Assembly (NCBI GenBank): GCA_047967505.1
Contig: CM106539.1
Source: Dipteris shenzhenensis
Lineage: Eukaryota > Polypodiophyta > Polypodiopsida > Gleicheniales
Length of the DNA stretch: 64,000 bases
Reading direction: 5' to 3' (one strand)
Below, in pieces: positions 56,000 to 64,000 of this stretch. The notes below the pieces were generated by a model. It searched no databases. It saw only the letters and a program-made list of their open reading frames with translations, and was not told the origin of the DNA. A program made the position numbers and the translations under genes. The first letter of the stretch is position 1, and the number at the start of each line of letters is the position of its first letter.

Positions 56000-56479
56000 T
56001 GCTCCATGTTAGGACCCAAGAGGGGCAATTGATCACGATTGATTGGACTACTTTGTCCCTCTTGGGAGACCTCTCGAGTCTCTACTTCCACGGTTAGTTG
56101 TGTGGAAGGACTAACAGGACCCCTGATCATGCTTGGATCCTTCATTCTACTGGGATTCCTCATGGTGTTGAGATCCCTGGGATCCCCCATGAGAGTCGGA
56201 TGCTAGGGACTCGCATTATTGGGAATCTTGATGATGAGAACTGCCTTCATATCACTGATGATCATTGCCCTCTTGGCCAGTGGGGCTTGCAATGTGTTCG
56301 AAGGCCATGGAGGTGTGAGGAGGAGAGCAGGTAGCGTCTAAATGGCATCCAATGGGTCTAGTAGTTTGTTTAACTCGTGCCATAGAAATGAGGGATTTTA
56401 GGGTTTTGAAGTGCTTTATATAGTCTTTTTAAAAGCACTTTAGGGTTTTTCTTTTAAATTAGAGTTTTTTGAGTGCACC
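56000..56479. other. No gene recognised
   Basis: Includes TTTTAGGGTTTTGAAG, TTTAGGGTTTTTC (telo-box-like) and a TATATAG. No domain or repeat boundary identified. Confidence 0.4.
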
Positions 56480-57139
56480 CCCTTGTCTACTAGAGGATGC
56501 ATAATTGCCTTGCTGGAATTTTTCATTCATGATGTCATTCTACTTTTTGTAGCAGTCTTTAGCCATATGATCCATTTTACCATAGTAGTAGTATTCAACA
56601 TTACTGTTTGCATTTTGGCCTCTCAGCCATCCACCACGACCTCTTTGGCTCCCCCTTCCTCTAAAGTTACCACGTCCTCCTCCATAGGACTGGTTTTCTT
56701 GAATTTGCTGCATATTTTGATTTTTGCCACGGCCTCTAGATCGGCTTGCTCTACCTCTGCCTCTACCTCTTCCAGCATTTGAGTAGAAGACAGTCTCTTT
56801 TGAAGTTCCTCCTGAAGAAGATGCACCACCATTTCTCTACTCTTCAAAAATTAGAAGAGAATTCAACTCCTCAAAATCAGGAAATTTTTCACGGACGGCA
56901 ATGGATGTCCGGGATTGTGCATAATCCTTTTATAGACCATTCAAGGTCACAGAAACTAAATCATCATCTTCCACTGGCGATCCAATGGAAGCAAGTGCAT
57001 CTGCAATCTTCTTCACATTCATGTGGTAGTCATTGATGCTCATATTTTCTCGCTGCACATTATGCAGCTCCTGCTTGAGCTGCATTCTCCTGGCTTGCAT
57101 ATTTGTGCTATACATTTTTGTCAAAGTATCCCACGCCTC
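56480..57139 (-). pseudogene. Copia family A gag fragment
   Basis: On the minus strand from 57,139: EAWDTLTKMYSTNMQARRMQ, ENMSINDYHMNVKKIADALA, GSPVEDDDLVSVTLNGL, a stop, then RNGGASSSGG, an RG-rich block and the zinc knuckle region YYYYGKMDHMAKDCYKK, in which the first two Cys are Tyr and the Gly before His is Asp. It covers the part of gag seen at 4250-4930, and both ends are breakpoints. The N-terminal boundary (after KEAWDTL) joins gypsy gag sequence. Confidence 0.85.
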
Positions 57140-57928
57140 CCAAAATTGTCTTGAAAATGCGAGCTCGATCGCCTACCTGGGATGGCTCTTGCATAGCCAC
57201 AGGATGCGGCATTGCCTCAAATTGTACTTTTTGGACTTTCTTCGATCTCGGGATCGGTGATGGCGATTCTTGCTTTGGAGCCGCCTCTTGAATCCAATCA
57301 ATCACTTGTTGTCTCATCACTTCTTGAACAGGCCACTAGAGTAGTGCTGGTTTCTTCCTGGATTTTCCCCACACCACTCTGCTCAAACGAGTTATGACGT
57401 TGACATCTGGCAATCATGTTTCACAATCTACACCATTTACGTACTAGGCATCTTGCCCACCATCTTTTGTCATTCAAATTTTTGCCAATCCCATTCCTGA
57501 GCCTTTGGACATTAGTTCTGCTAGTGGCCTTCCCCTAAGTAGAAAAAATTGGTCTTTGCTTGAGGACCACCCCGTCCTCCACCTCCCCGGCTACAACCGC
57601 GGCCTCCTCTGCCTCTGCCACCTCTGGCGGGAGGTTGTTCTCAGGCTTTCGTAGTCCCAATTTGTTGCACATAAGTAGCTGCGGGCTCTGTGGCTAGAAG
57701 CATTGGCCATTGAGTTTGGACCTATGCTCATGGGCAACGTCCATTGTAGTGACTCTATTATGTTGTGTGTGTATTGGTCTGATAGATAGCACACCATTTC
57801 TGGTTCAAGGCACACTCCATTACAGAGTGCCCCAATTTTTTGAAGTGAACACACTAGAGGCCCGCATTTGTGGACACCTCACTGAGTGACTTACGGATGC
57901 CATAGAACTCCATTTTCCTCCTTTCGAG
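57140..57928 (-). pseudogene. Degenerate Ty3/gypsy-type gag with damaged zinc knuckles
   Basis: On the minus strand, from about 57,910: KMEFYGIRKSLSEVSTNAGL, then CVHFKKLGHSVMEC, a CCHC knuckle with its second Cys changed to Phe. KWCAIYQTNTHTT follows, a second incomplete knuckle, then an RG-rich stretch and FFYLGEGH, probably a third knuckle with both Cys lost. The last part, 57,320-57,140, reads VIDWIQEAAPKQESPSPIPR. Several knuckles plus an RG-rich region mark a retroelement Gag; gypsy rather than copia is inferred from the lack of copia motifs. Confidence 0.5.
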
Positions 57929-57985
57929 GTCTTCTTGTTCAGTTTCTGTTCCACTGTGTCGTGTAATTTAACATGGTATCTGCCC
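57929..57985 (+). repeat. LTR tail and primer site of copia element F
   Basis: The last ~45 bp of the family E/F LTR (TTGTTCAGTTTCTGTTCC, ending GTGTAATTTAACA at 57,973) are followed by TGGTATCTGCCC, a diverged primer-binding site. The rest of the 5' LTR is missing; this is exactly the portion that element E's left LTR lacks. Confidence 0.78.
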
Positions 57986-58045
57986 AGGCGGCTCTAAGGA
58001 TCGAAGAGTAGAAGAGAGGTGAGGGATTTAACAACATATGGAGGG

Positions 58046-58940
58046 ATGGCATCAGGAAGCGGCTCGAGTTCAGTAGCTGCACCAACAATACCAACAATCT
58101 AGGTGTTGAGGATTCACCCACCAACCTACACTTTGTAGAAGTTTAAAATTACTGCTATTCTGGATTCGTATGAGCTTCTGGAGACAGTAGTGGGGACTGC
58201 TGACCTAGAACCACAAGAAACCCCTGACCCAGCAAATCCAAGGAGAATGATACCTCCTAATGCCAACCTTCTACGAGCTTGGAAACGCAGGAACACAAAT
58301 GCTGTGTGCCCTGGTTACAAGTACTACTGATAGTGTTTTGACCTTGATTCAGCATACATCTAAGGCATCTATGGTTTGGAACATATTGAAGAGTTAGTAT
58401 GAGACGTGGAATCAGACAAGGATCCAGAACCTGGAGAATCCGCTCGTAGCTGAGAAGTTTTATGAAGGAGAGACAGCAGAGGCATTCATAATCCGAATAA
58501 AAAATCTATGTGACCAAATGGCTGATGCTGGGATACAAAAGACTAGCAAAGAGCTAGCTCAGCAGTGTCTCCGGATATGTCCACCAAGGTTTGATGGACT
58601 GGTAACAATGCTTAACACTCAGGTGAGACCCCAACCATTGACATTTGAGGAGTTCTGTGCTTAACTTATGGAGGAGGAATTGAGGCTTAAAGCTCGAGAT
58701 GGAGGTGGCAATGGGGATGCTATGTTCTCTACCTCTGCAAAAGGCAAAGGTGGTTCCTCCACCAAAGGTGAGTCCTCTACTAGTGGTGAAAAAAAGAAGA
58801 AGGGCAGCAAGAAGAAGTTTCAGGGAGAATGCTTCTACTGCAAGAAGAAGGGCCATGTGATTGTAGATTGCTGGGTGAAGAAAGCAGATGAAAAGAATGG
58901 TACCCTGAAGAAGACAGATAAGGGAAAAGAGACAGCTAAC
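58046..58940 (+). pseudogene. Copia element F gag
   Basis: Starts MASGSGSSSVAAPTIPTI at 58,046, with a stop in the next codon. Continues KITAILDSYELLETVVGTAD, NANLLRAWKRRNTNA, then after a shift LCALVTSTTDSVLTL, NQTRIQNLENPLVAEKFYEG, CDQMADAGIQKTSKELAQQC, LRICPPRFDGLVTMLNTQ. After a stop the frame 58,668-58,940 has the Lys/Gly/Ser-rich stretch and CFYCKKKGHVIVDC, an intact CCHC knuckle, ending TDKGKETAN at an inversion breakpoint. Confidence 0.85.
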
Positions 58941-59204
58941 AACATCACATTAGATAGTTTCTTAACATCTCCATTTACAAAAACAAATGAAACTATACCT
59001 ATACCCTCAACAGGGCATTTTGCGTTATTTCCAACCATCATGATGATGGCTTCTTGTAGAGGCTGCATGGAACAATATAGACCCTTCTTGCAGGTCATGT
59101 GATGGGAGGCACCACTATCCAACACCCATGAATCAGTGGTTGAAGCTTCTTGAACTGAGGAACACTCTTCCTCAATGGCTAGAAATAGATCCAACTCTGC
59201 TTCC
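58941..59204 (-). pseudogene. Inverted protease segment inside element F
   Basis: The flanking gag and integrase read on the plus strand, but this segment encodes protease on the minus strand: EAELDLFLAIEEECSSVQEA, SWVLDSGASHHMTCKKG, and VSFVFVNGDVKKLSNV. It corresponds to the part of element E between KEIANTR and the VPQIKRNL block. Those flanking parts sit in plus orientation right at 58,940 and 59,205. GCTAAC occurs at the left junction and GCTAAT at the right. The simplest reading is an in-place inversion of about 264 bp. Confidence 0.85.
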
Positions 59205-59870
59205 GCTAATGTTCCACAAATTAAGAGAAATCTAGTATCAGTTGCTTCCATAACTGACCTTGACCATGAGGTGAGTTTCAAGAACACAGGAGCAAAACTT
59301 TTTGAAAAGTGCTAGCAATCTTGTTGGCACAGTGCTCTTACGACCACTGCTAGAGTGGGCACAAGTAGACTTTGGCACGAAAGATTCAACCACATTGGAT
59401 TTGCAATAATGCTAAAGGAGATGCAGAAGCAAGGTATGGTTGCTCACTTACCTGCAGAGCAGAAATCAAAGAACCATGTGAAGCTTGCATGATGGGCAAG
59501 CAATAGAGAAAGGCATTCCCATAAGAAAGCAAGAATAGAGCAAACGCTCCTCTAGAGTTGGTGCATGTTGACTTGTGGGGTAAGATGCCTACACATGCCT
59601 TGGGGGGATCTTCCTTATTTTTATTGATTGTCGACGACTATAGGAGGAAGATGTGGGTGTACTTTCTTTGTGAAATGGCTCAAGCTTTTGGTAAATTGAA
59701 AGAATGGCTACAGCTTGTTGAAAATGAAACAGGGAGAAAAGTGAACAAAATCAGATCGGATGGTGGTGGTGAGTTTGTTTCTACAGAGTTTGAAGATTTT
59801 TGCAAGAGCAAAGGGATCAAGCGACAAACGACGACATCAAATATGCCTCATCAAAATTCTGTTGTTGAAC
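59205..59870 (+). pseudogene. Copia element F integrase (3'-truncated)
   Basis: Resumes with NVPQIKRNLVSVASITDLD, then the HHCC region (LWHERFNHIG, CEACMMGKQ), and the frame from 59,558: LVHVDLWGKMPTHALGGS, LIVDDYRRKMWVYF, IRSDGGGEFVSTEF, HQNSVVER. It is cut at about 59,870, where a minus-strand gypsy fragment begins. No RT or RNase H follows. Confidence 0.85.
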
Positions 59871-60600
59871 GCTGCTCTTTTTGGGACATCTATGTTGGTT
59901 AAGATGTGCATCCAATTCTGTGAGAATTCTGGCTCCAAGAGAGATGCATACAAGAAGGTGTTAGAGTCCTTCTCCTCCTCTTCCTTGTCACAGGGTTGGA
60001 ATAGTTTTATAGAGGTGGTTCGGGCGGTGTTGTTGGACTCTGTGATGGCAAAGAGGTGCCCAAACAAGGGGTGGCCTTATAGGTATGCATGTCCAATCTC
60101 ATGGTTTGCTCCTCATGTCGTAAGTATCTTATCATTGCGCCAGTCATGCACGAGTCTAGAAATTCGCAAGAAGATCCTGCCTAGGATAGCTTCATATCCT
60201 GGATGTCGAGTGAAGTCCATGACCACAAACCTGACGGGGTACGTGCATCCAAATACCTTAATATTTATGCCCATCAGCACTCTCAGTGGTTCAGTGGTTC
60301 CCCCATCAGCTAGCTTTACTACCAGATGTGTCTGATCAACTGCGGGTTTTACCCATTTCTCCTAGCATTCCTTGGTGCAAACACTCACTCCTGCTCCCCC
60401 ATCCAGGATGGCTTCCACCTTCTGGTTTGGTAGACTATGGGGATGGAGGCATTTGTGTCATCACCCTCGAAATACTGGCCTAGCTTGTTGATGGGAACCT
60501 TAGGTAGGTTTTGCCCCTTTTCTAACATTGATTGGTTGGGCTTAGGGCTAGCACAGGTTGGAGGTCGGAAGGGTCTGTTCATCCAATTGGACAATAAGAG
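59871..60600 (-). pseudogene. Ty3/gypsy aspartic protease fragment
   Basis: On the minus strand: a gag-pro linker (GQYFEGDDTNASIPIVYQT), then after a shift KVEAILDGGAGVSVCTKECW-like with a stop, KPAVDQTHLVVKLADGG, EPLRVLMGINIKVFGCTYPV, RFVVMDFTRHPGYEAILGRI and FLRISRLVHDWRNDKI. AILDGGAG is the catalytic Asp loop (D-G-G in place of D-S/T-G, common in plant gypsy proteases), and ILGRIFLR is the conserved LGRPWL-like end. A linker with a Glu-rich stretch runs to 59,871. Coding for RT is absent. Confidence 0.7.
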
Positions 60601-61479
60601 ATTGCATTTAAGGAAGAAGAGACTGAGTCTACTCCGAAAGCACTACACACTCAGGAAGAAGTAGAGACTCAGTGTACACCTAGAGCACCACAGCCTCCAC
60701 TAGAAGCATCAGAAGTGTTGTGATGCATGTATGATGTTGTTTTTGTATATATGCATGAGGAGCATATTTTCATGATATTTTTTATTCCATAAGTATTAAG
60801 GTTGACATTTGTTTCGATGTATTGAATCATGATGTTGCTTTTGTTGATTATCTTATATGTGAATTATTACTTAAGTGGCATTCACTCATGATATTTATTT
60901 CATTATTTTATGCATACAATTTTATGATATGAATGTCTGATGATGTGATCATTTAGAAATATTAAATGTGTGATGAGAATTATGATATGAATGTGTGATG
61001 AGAAGAACATAATAATTGTTCGTAATCTTTTGTTTCAAAGTATCGATTCCCAATGCTCTAGTCACTTAAAGTAGAGCATTCCCAATGCTCCACTCATTTT
61101 ATTCCAAACCTTGCATTTCACACTATCGGTTAAAGTGTTAGTTGGACATTTCCACTCACTTAAAGTAGATCATTCCCAATGCTCCACTTAGTTTATTCCA
61201 AAGCTTATCCTTATCATAGCGAGCACACCCTCAGGGAGTTCAACTAAAAACATTTAGTGTACCACGTGCATTAAAAAGAAGGGGTATTTTAATCCAAGTT
61301 TTTGAAAAAATTTAACAGAATTACAATAACAAGAGGGGGTTTTTTAATCAAGTTTTGGAAAAATTCACTTAGTTCATAAGTAAAGAGGGGTGTTTTTATT
61401 GTGGGAGAAATTTTAAATTTTAGTTGAGGGGTTTTTTTAATACCCTTTGAATGCATGTGATAAATAGGGTTTCTTAGTA
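60601..61479. other. AT-rich DNA, no gene; diverged direct repeat at 61,050-61,220
   Basis: CACTTAAAGTAGA-CATTCCCAATGCTCCACT with TTTATTCCAAA occurs near 61,060 and again near 61,155. The rest is AT-rich without features I recognise. Confidence 0.5.
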
Positions 61480-62110
61480 GTGCATCCCCTGAGAACACAC
61501 CTTTCTCTCATTCTTGCTCTATTTATTTTCTTTACTCCTCAACCTCAAATTTGCATTGCGTTAGTGAACGTGTATTCTTCCATCCTAGTCCTTCCACAAA
61601 CACTCTCTTCTTTAGTCCTTTTGCAATCACTTTCATCTTCCATCTCTCTTCCTTTATCATCTCCCCACCCATGGATGTCCTTGGCATCGTCGGAGATGTG
61701 GAGTCTAGAATTATAACCTCAAAGAATGGATTGCTAACCAAGGAGCAAGGAGAGAGGCTAGAATTTGACAAGAAACTCCATTGACATGGATGGAGAGAGA
61801 AGAATTTGATGCACAAAGGCATGTAGAGAAGGAGGAGACTTTGAAGATAGCAGAGAGCAAAATACTTTTACATAATATTATAAAACATGACAAGATCTAT
61901 TGGTAACCTTCATTATTGTAGCTCTCAGTATGGGCAATTTGATGTGGATGCTGAAAGAACAATAACGACCTAACAAAGAAATGATCAAAAAACAATCTGT
62001 GACTACTTGAATTTCTTCCTTCATTGTAATTATGTTGAGGATACAGACGTGGAGTTAGTGGAAGATTGGGTTCCTGAGCAGATAAGAGAGACCAATGATG
62101 AGATCTTCTA
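61480..62110 (+). pseudogene. Unrecognised, degraded ORF-like locus
   Basis: Plus-strand frames give MDVLGIVGDVESRIITSKNG and LTKEQGERLEFDKKL (start 61,671), then after a shift WMEREEFDAQRHVEKEETLK, and after further breaks ICDYLNFFLHCNYVEDTDVE, LVEDWVPEQIRETNDEIF-stop at 62,110. The charged, helical character across frames suggests a former gene, perhaps spliced, but I recognise no family. TATA-like GATAAATAG lies at about 61,459. Confidence 0.25.
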
Positions 62111-62159
62111 GACTTGTTCGAATAATCTTATTTTGTATTCTTTGCAACATCAGATAATC

Positions 62160-62305
62160 ATATTTTGTATTCTCTGCAACACGCCTGGTAGGGCATGAGT
62201 AGATCATATTAGAATTACTAATACATTTTGTTTGGATTATCTTGTATTCTCTATAACAACCCTAGTAGGGCTGAGTAGATCATATTAGAATCATTAGGGG
62301 AGAAT
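62160..62305. repeat. ~80-bp tandem duplication
   Basis: TTGTATTCTCT-CAACA-CC, then TAGGGC-TGAGTAGATCATA and TTAGAAT-A, occurs near 62,170 and again near 62,250. Confidence 0.7.
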
Positions 62306-62764
62306 TGGGGTCTCCAAAGGGCCCCCAATTAGTGTTTCCTAATTTTAAGGGATTACTGAGGTATTTGAGGTGTACCAATGGGAGTGCTCCTTTTTGTGGG
62401 GCAATGCCATGTTGAGGTGGAGGGTGGGCAGACATGCAAACAGCCCCTATTGGCTACTCCTCTTACATCGGGGACCACTCAAATCTCCCCCCCTCAACAC
62501 ATGCTTGACCCTTCTCCCATATGCACCTCCCCCAAACAAACCTACAAGTCATTCAAGAGGCGATGGGCCCTTCTGGGCGAATTTTCCCTCCCTCTCAGCT
62601 TGTTACAGGCCTGCCCCCTCCTCTTCTCTGGTCCAGCTCCATTCTCCCTCCATTTTTCAAATGTGGGAACTCATTTGGCACCTTCTCTGCCCCCTCCTGC
62701 TCTGGTCCATTGTGTTTCTCCCTCTCCAGTACCTCCTATAGCATTTGCTCATTCTCTCTCCACT

Positions 62765-62975
62765 CCTAGCTAAGCACCTCCTACAGCAGTAGCTGCTCAT
62801 CCCCTTCTGCTCTTTCTTCCTCCATTCCTAGCTATAGTACCTCCTGTAGTGGCTGCTCATCCCCCTCTGCGCTTTCTCCCTTCATTCCTAGCTACAACAC
62901 CTCCTGAAGCAACTGCTCATCCCCCTCTACTCTTTCTCCCTCCATTCCTAGCTACAACACCTCTTGGAGCTTCTC
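62765..62975 (+). repeat. 60-bp proline-coding tandem repeat
   Basis: CTGCTCATCCCC recurs at 62,793, 62,853 and 62,913 with an exact 60-bp period, and partial units lie on both sides. In one frame each unit gives a 20-residue repeat of the type AHPPLLFLPPFLATTPP. The frame stays open through three units and on to 63,079. An out-of-frame break near 62,773 separates it from a similar Pro/Ser-rich frame at 62,378-62,773. Possibly part of a proline-rich protein gene; no signal peptide or start in good context was seen. Confidence 0.7.
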
Positions 62976-63100
62976 TCAAGCTTCAGTTGGACCCTCTATA
63001 CCTTCTCCCTCTCTCTCCCTCTATCGGAGCTGCTCTCTCCCTCCAAGCTGCACTTTCTAGTCCACTATTACTGTTGTGACCTCTGGACCTCTGTACAAGC

Positions 63101-63421
63101 ATGGTGAGGAGACCATACATGTACTCTATGTCCCACAGGAGCAAAAATGCACTAGGTGAATGGGTGCCTTGCACCTACAGCTTGAATGATTGGATAGTCA
63201 TGAGAGGATCTACCAAGGATCCACATAAGCTTCCCAAGAGCAAAAGAGGTGATCTTTTGCATGAATGGAAGGGCCGCATCATGAAGTTCAAGCTTGGGAA
63301 GAAAGGATTGCTTGCAAAGGTGCAACACATCTACATGGGGAAGGACATGTGGCTTCCTCTGTCAAGCAATCAATCAACAATACCATCGCATTGTAAGCCT
63401 GCATTTTGTGTAAGATTTTGA
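63101..63421 (+). other. Unrecognised 106-codon frame
   Basis: Begins MVRRPYMYSMSHRSKNALGE, contains a Lys-rich centre (KLPKSKRGDLLHEWKGRIMK) and ends at a stop at 63,419. It lies 40 bp after the proline-rich repeat frame. It does not match the retroelement proteins seen elsewhere in the window. Could be a real exon or chance. Confidence 0.2.
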
Positions 63422-63647
63422 AGTGTAATGAGTCAGCTTGAAATTGTATTTTGAAATAGAGCCAGTGTAATGAGTTAGTTTAAAATTGTATTTTGAAATA
63501 GCACTTGTGCATAGTAGATGTATTTCCTTCAGACTTTGAGGAGTGGGAACCAGTCGAGTGCTTCTTAGGTAAGTTTACTGCCATTCATGAGGATTTAGGA
63601 AGGCAAATGCATGCTGGAGAGAAGTCCTCTACTTTGAAACAGAGAAA

Positions 63648-63683
63648 TATCACAAAACACATTGAGATTCAATATCGCTTTAG
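63648..63683 (+). pseudogene. Short RNase H remnant of copia family B
   Basis: TCACAAAACACATTGAGATT with the following CAATATCGCTTT is the KHIEIQYHF part of family B RNase H (compare 40,895-40,930). It joins directly to the interior of the LTR at 63,684. Confidence 0.8.
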
Positions 63684-64000
63684 ATAGAGTTGGCACACCA
63701 CCAACTAGGCTACATGCAAGTGCGGGAAGGCATCCCTTGACTGACCGTACTGAGGGTAGACAGAGCATTTCCCGGGGCAGCCCATCCTCGGGTTGCGAGG
63801 CTTGTTTGGAGCCTCAGATGATCCCGGATGGCTCTGGGCCGAATGGGAGCCGTAGGTCAGTTGCTCTGTTTTGCGCACCGGTTCTATCGTATGGTCGGTG
63901 GCCTGTTTCAGAACCGACCCCCAATCAACCGTTTTGGGCGGACTAGGTCGGTCACTCAATTAAGCCTAACTGACTACAACTGGTGGCTATATAATAGCAA
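63684..64000 (+). repeat. Partial LTR of copia family B, running off the window
   Basis: Matches 41,267-41,580 along its whole length, e.g. AGATAGAGTTGGCACAC, TGCGGGAAGGCATCCCTTGA, GGTTCTATCGTATGGTCGGT, and the TATA box GGCTATATAATAGC near the window edge. The first ~165 bp of the LTR and the polypurine tract are deleted. Confidence 0.88.

Noticed and set aside
1-64000. An undescribed defence, biosynthetic or other multi-gene system
   Set aside because: Nearly all coding signals resolve to copia, gypsy or LINE proteins. The few unassigned frames are isolated, broken and not arranged as a cluster.

Overview
This window is nuclear DNA from a land plant with a large, transposon-rich genome. Ty1/copia elements of several families dominate. 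Their primer-binding sites are of the common plant type (TGGTATCAGAGC and close variants). There are also Ty3/gypsy fragments, non-LTR (LINE) remains, a likely tRNA-derived SINE, long (AG)n microsatellites, and one compact gene for a proline/serine-rich, arabinogalactan-like membrane protein. I see no bacterial, organellar or viral gene organisation. The sequence alone does not identify the species.

Layout. 0-2.8 kb: tandem minisatellites and AT-rich DNA. 2.8-9.5 kb: copia family A as LTR-gag-pol fused head to head to an inverted LTR-leader-gag copy, giving a giant inverted repeat. 9.7-12.5 kb: a decayed transposon-type ORF and a LINE reverse transcriptase remnant, both minus strand. 12.8-20.4 kb: gene-poor DNA with local tandem duplications, a 90-bp (AG)n tract and a SINE-like element. 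20.4-22.9 kb: the proline-rich membrane protein gene, the only convincing intact host gene. 22.9-25.9 kb: no gene recognised. 25.9-28.4 kb: a LINE lacking its RT. 29.1-30.5 kb: Ty3/gypsy RNase H and integrase. 31.4-34.0 kb: a young, structurally complete gag-only LTR element. 34.5-42 kb: LTR pieces, a LINE tail and copia family B. 42.1-46.3 kb: the best-preserved copia, family C (minus). 47.4-49.5 kb: receptor-kinase gene fragments and a GC-rich segment next to an LTR. 49.5-51.8 kb: the 3' half of copia family G. 51.8-60.6 kb: copia elements E and F (one family, opposite strands) among gypsy gag and protease fragments. 60.6-64 kb: AT-rich DNA, a degraded ORF-like locus, a 60-bp proline-coding tandem repeat and an internally deleted family B fragment running off the end.

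The genes do not form one system. Almost all are disabled copies of parasitic elements with frameshifts, stops and lost catalytic residues. The informative parts are the rearrangements: an LTR-element palindrome with about 1.35-kb arms, a roughly 264-bp inversion of the protease segment inside a copia element, LTRs fused straight onto integrase or RNase H fragments, and a gag-only element whose two 269-bp LTRs differ at two positions. I found no convincing unknown enzymatic or defence system; the main novelty is in element structure.
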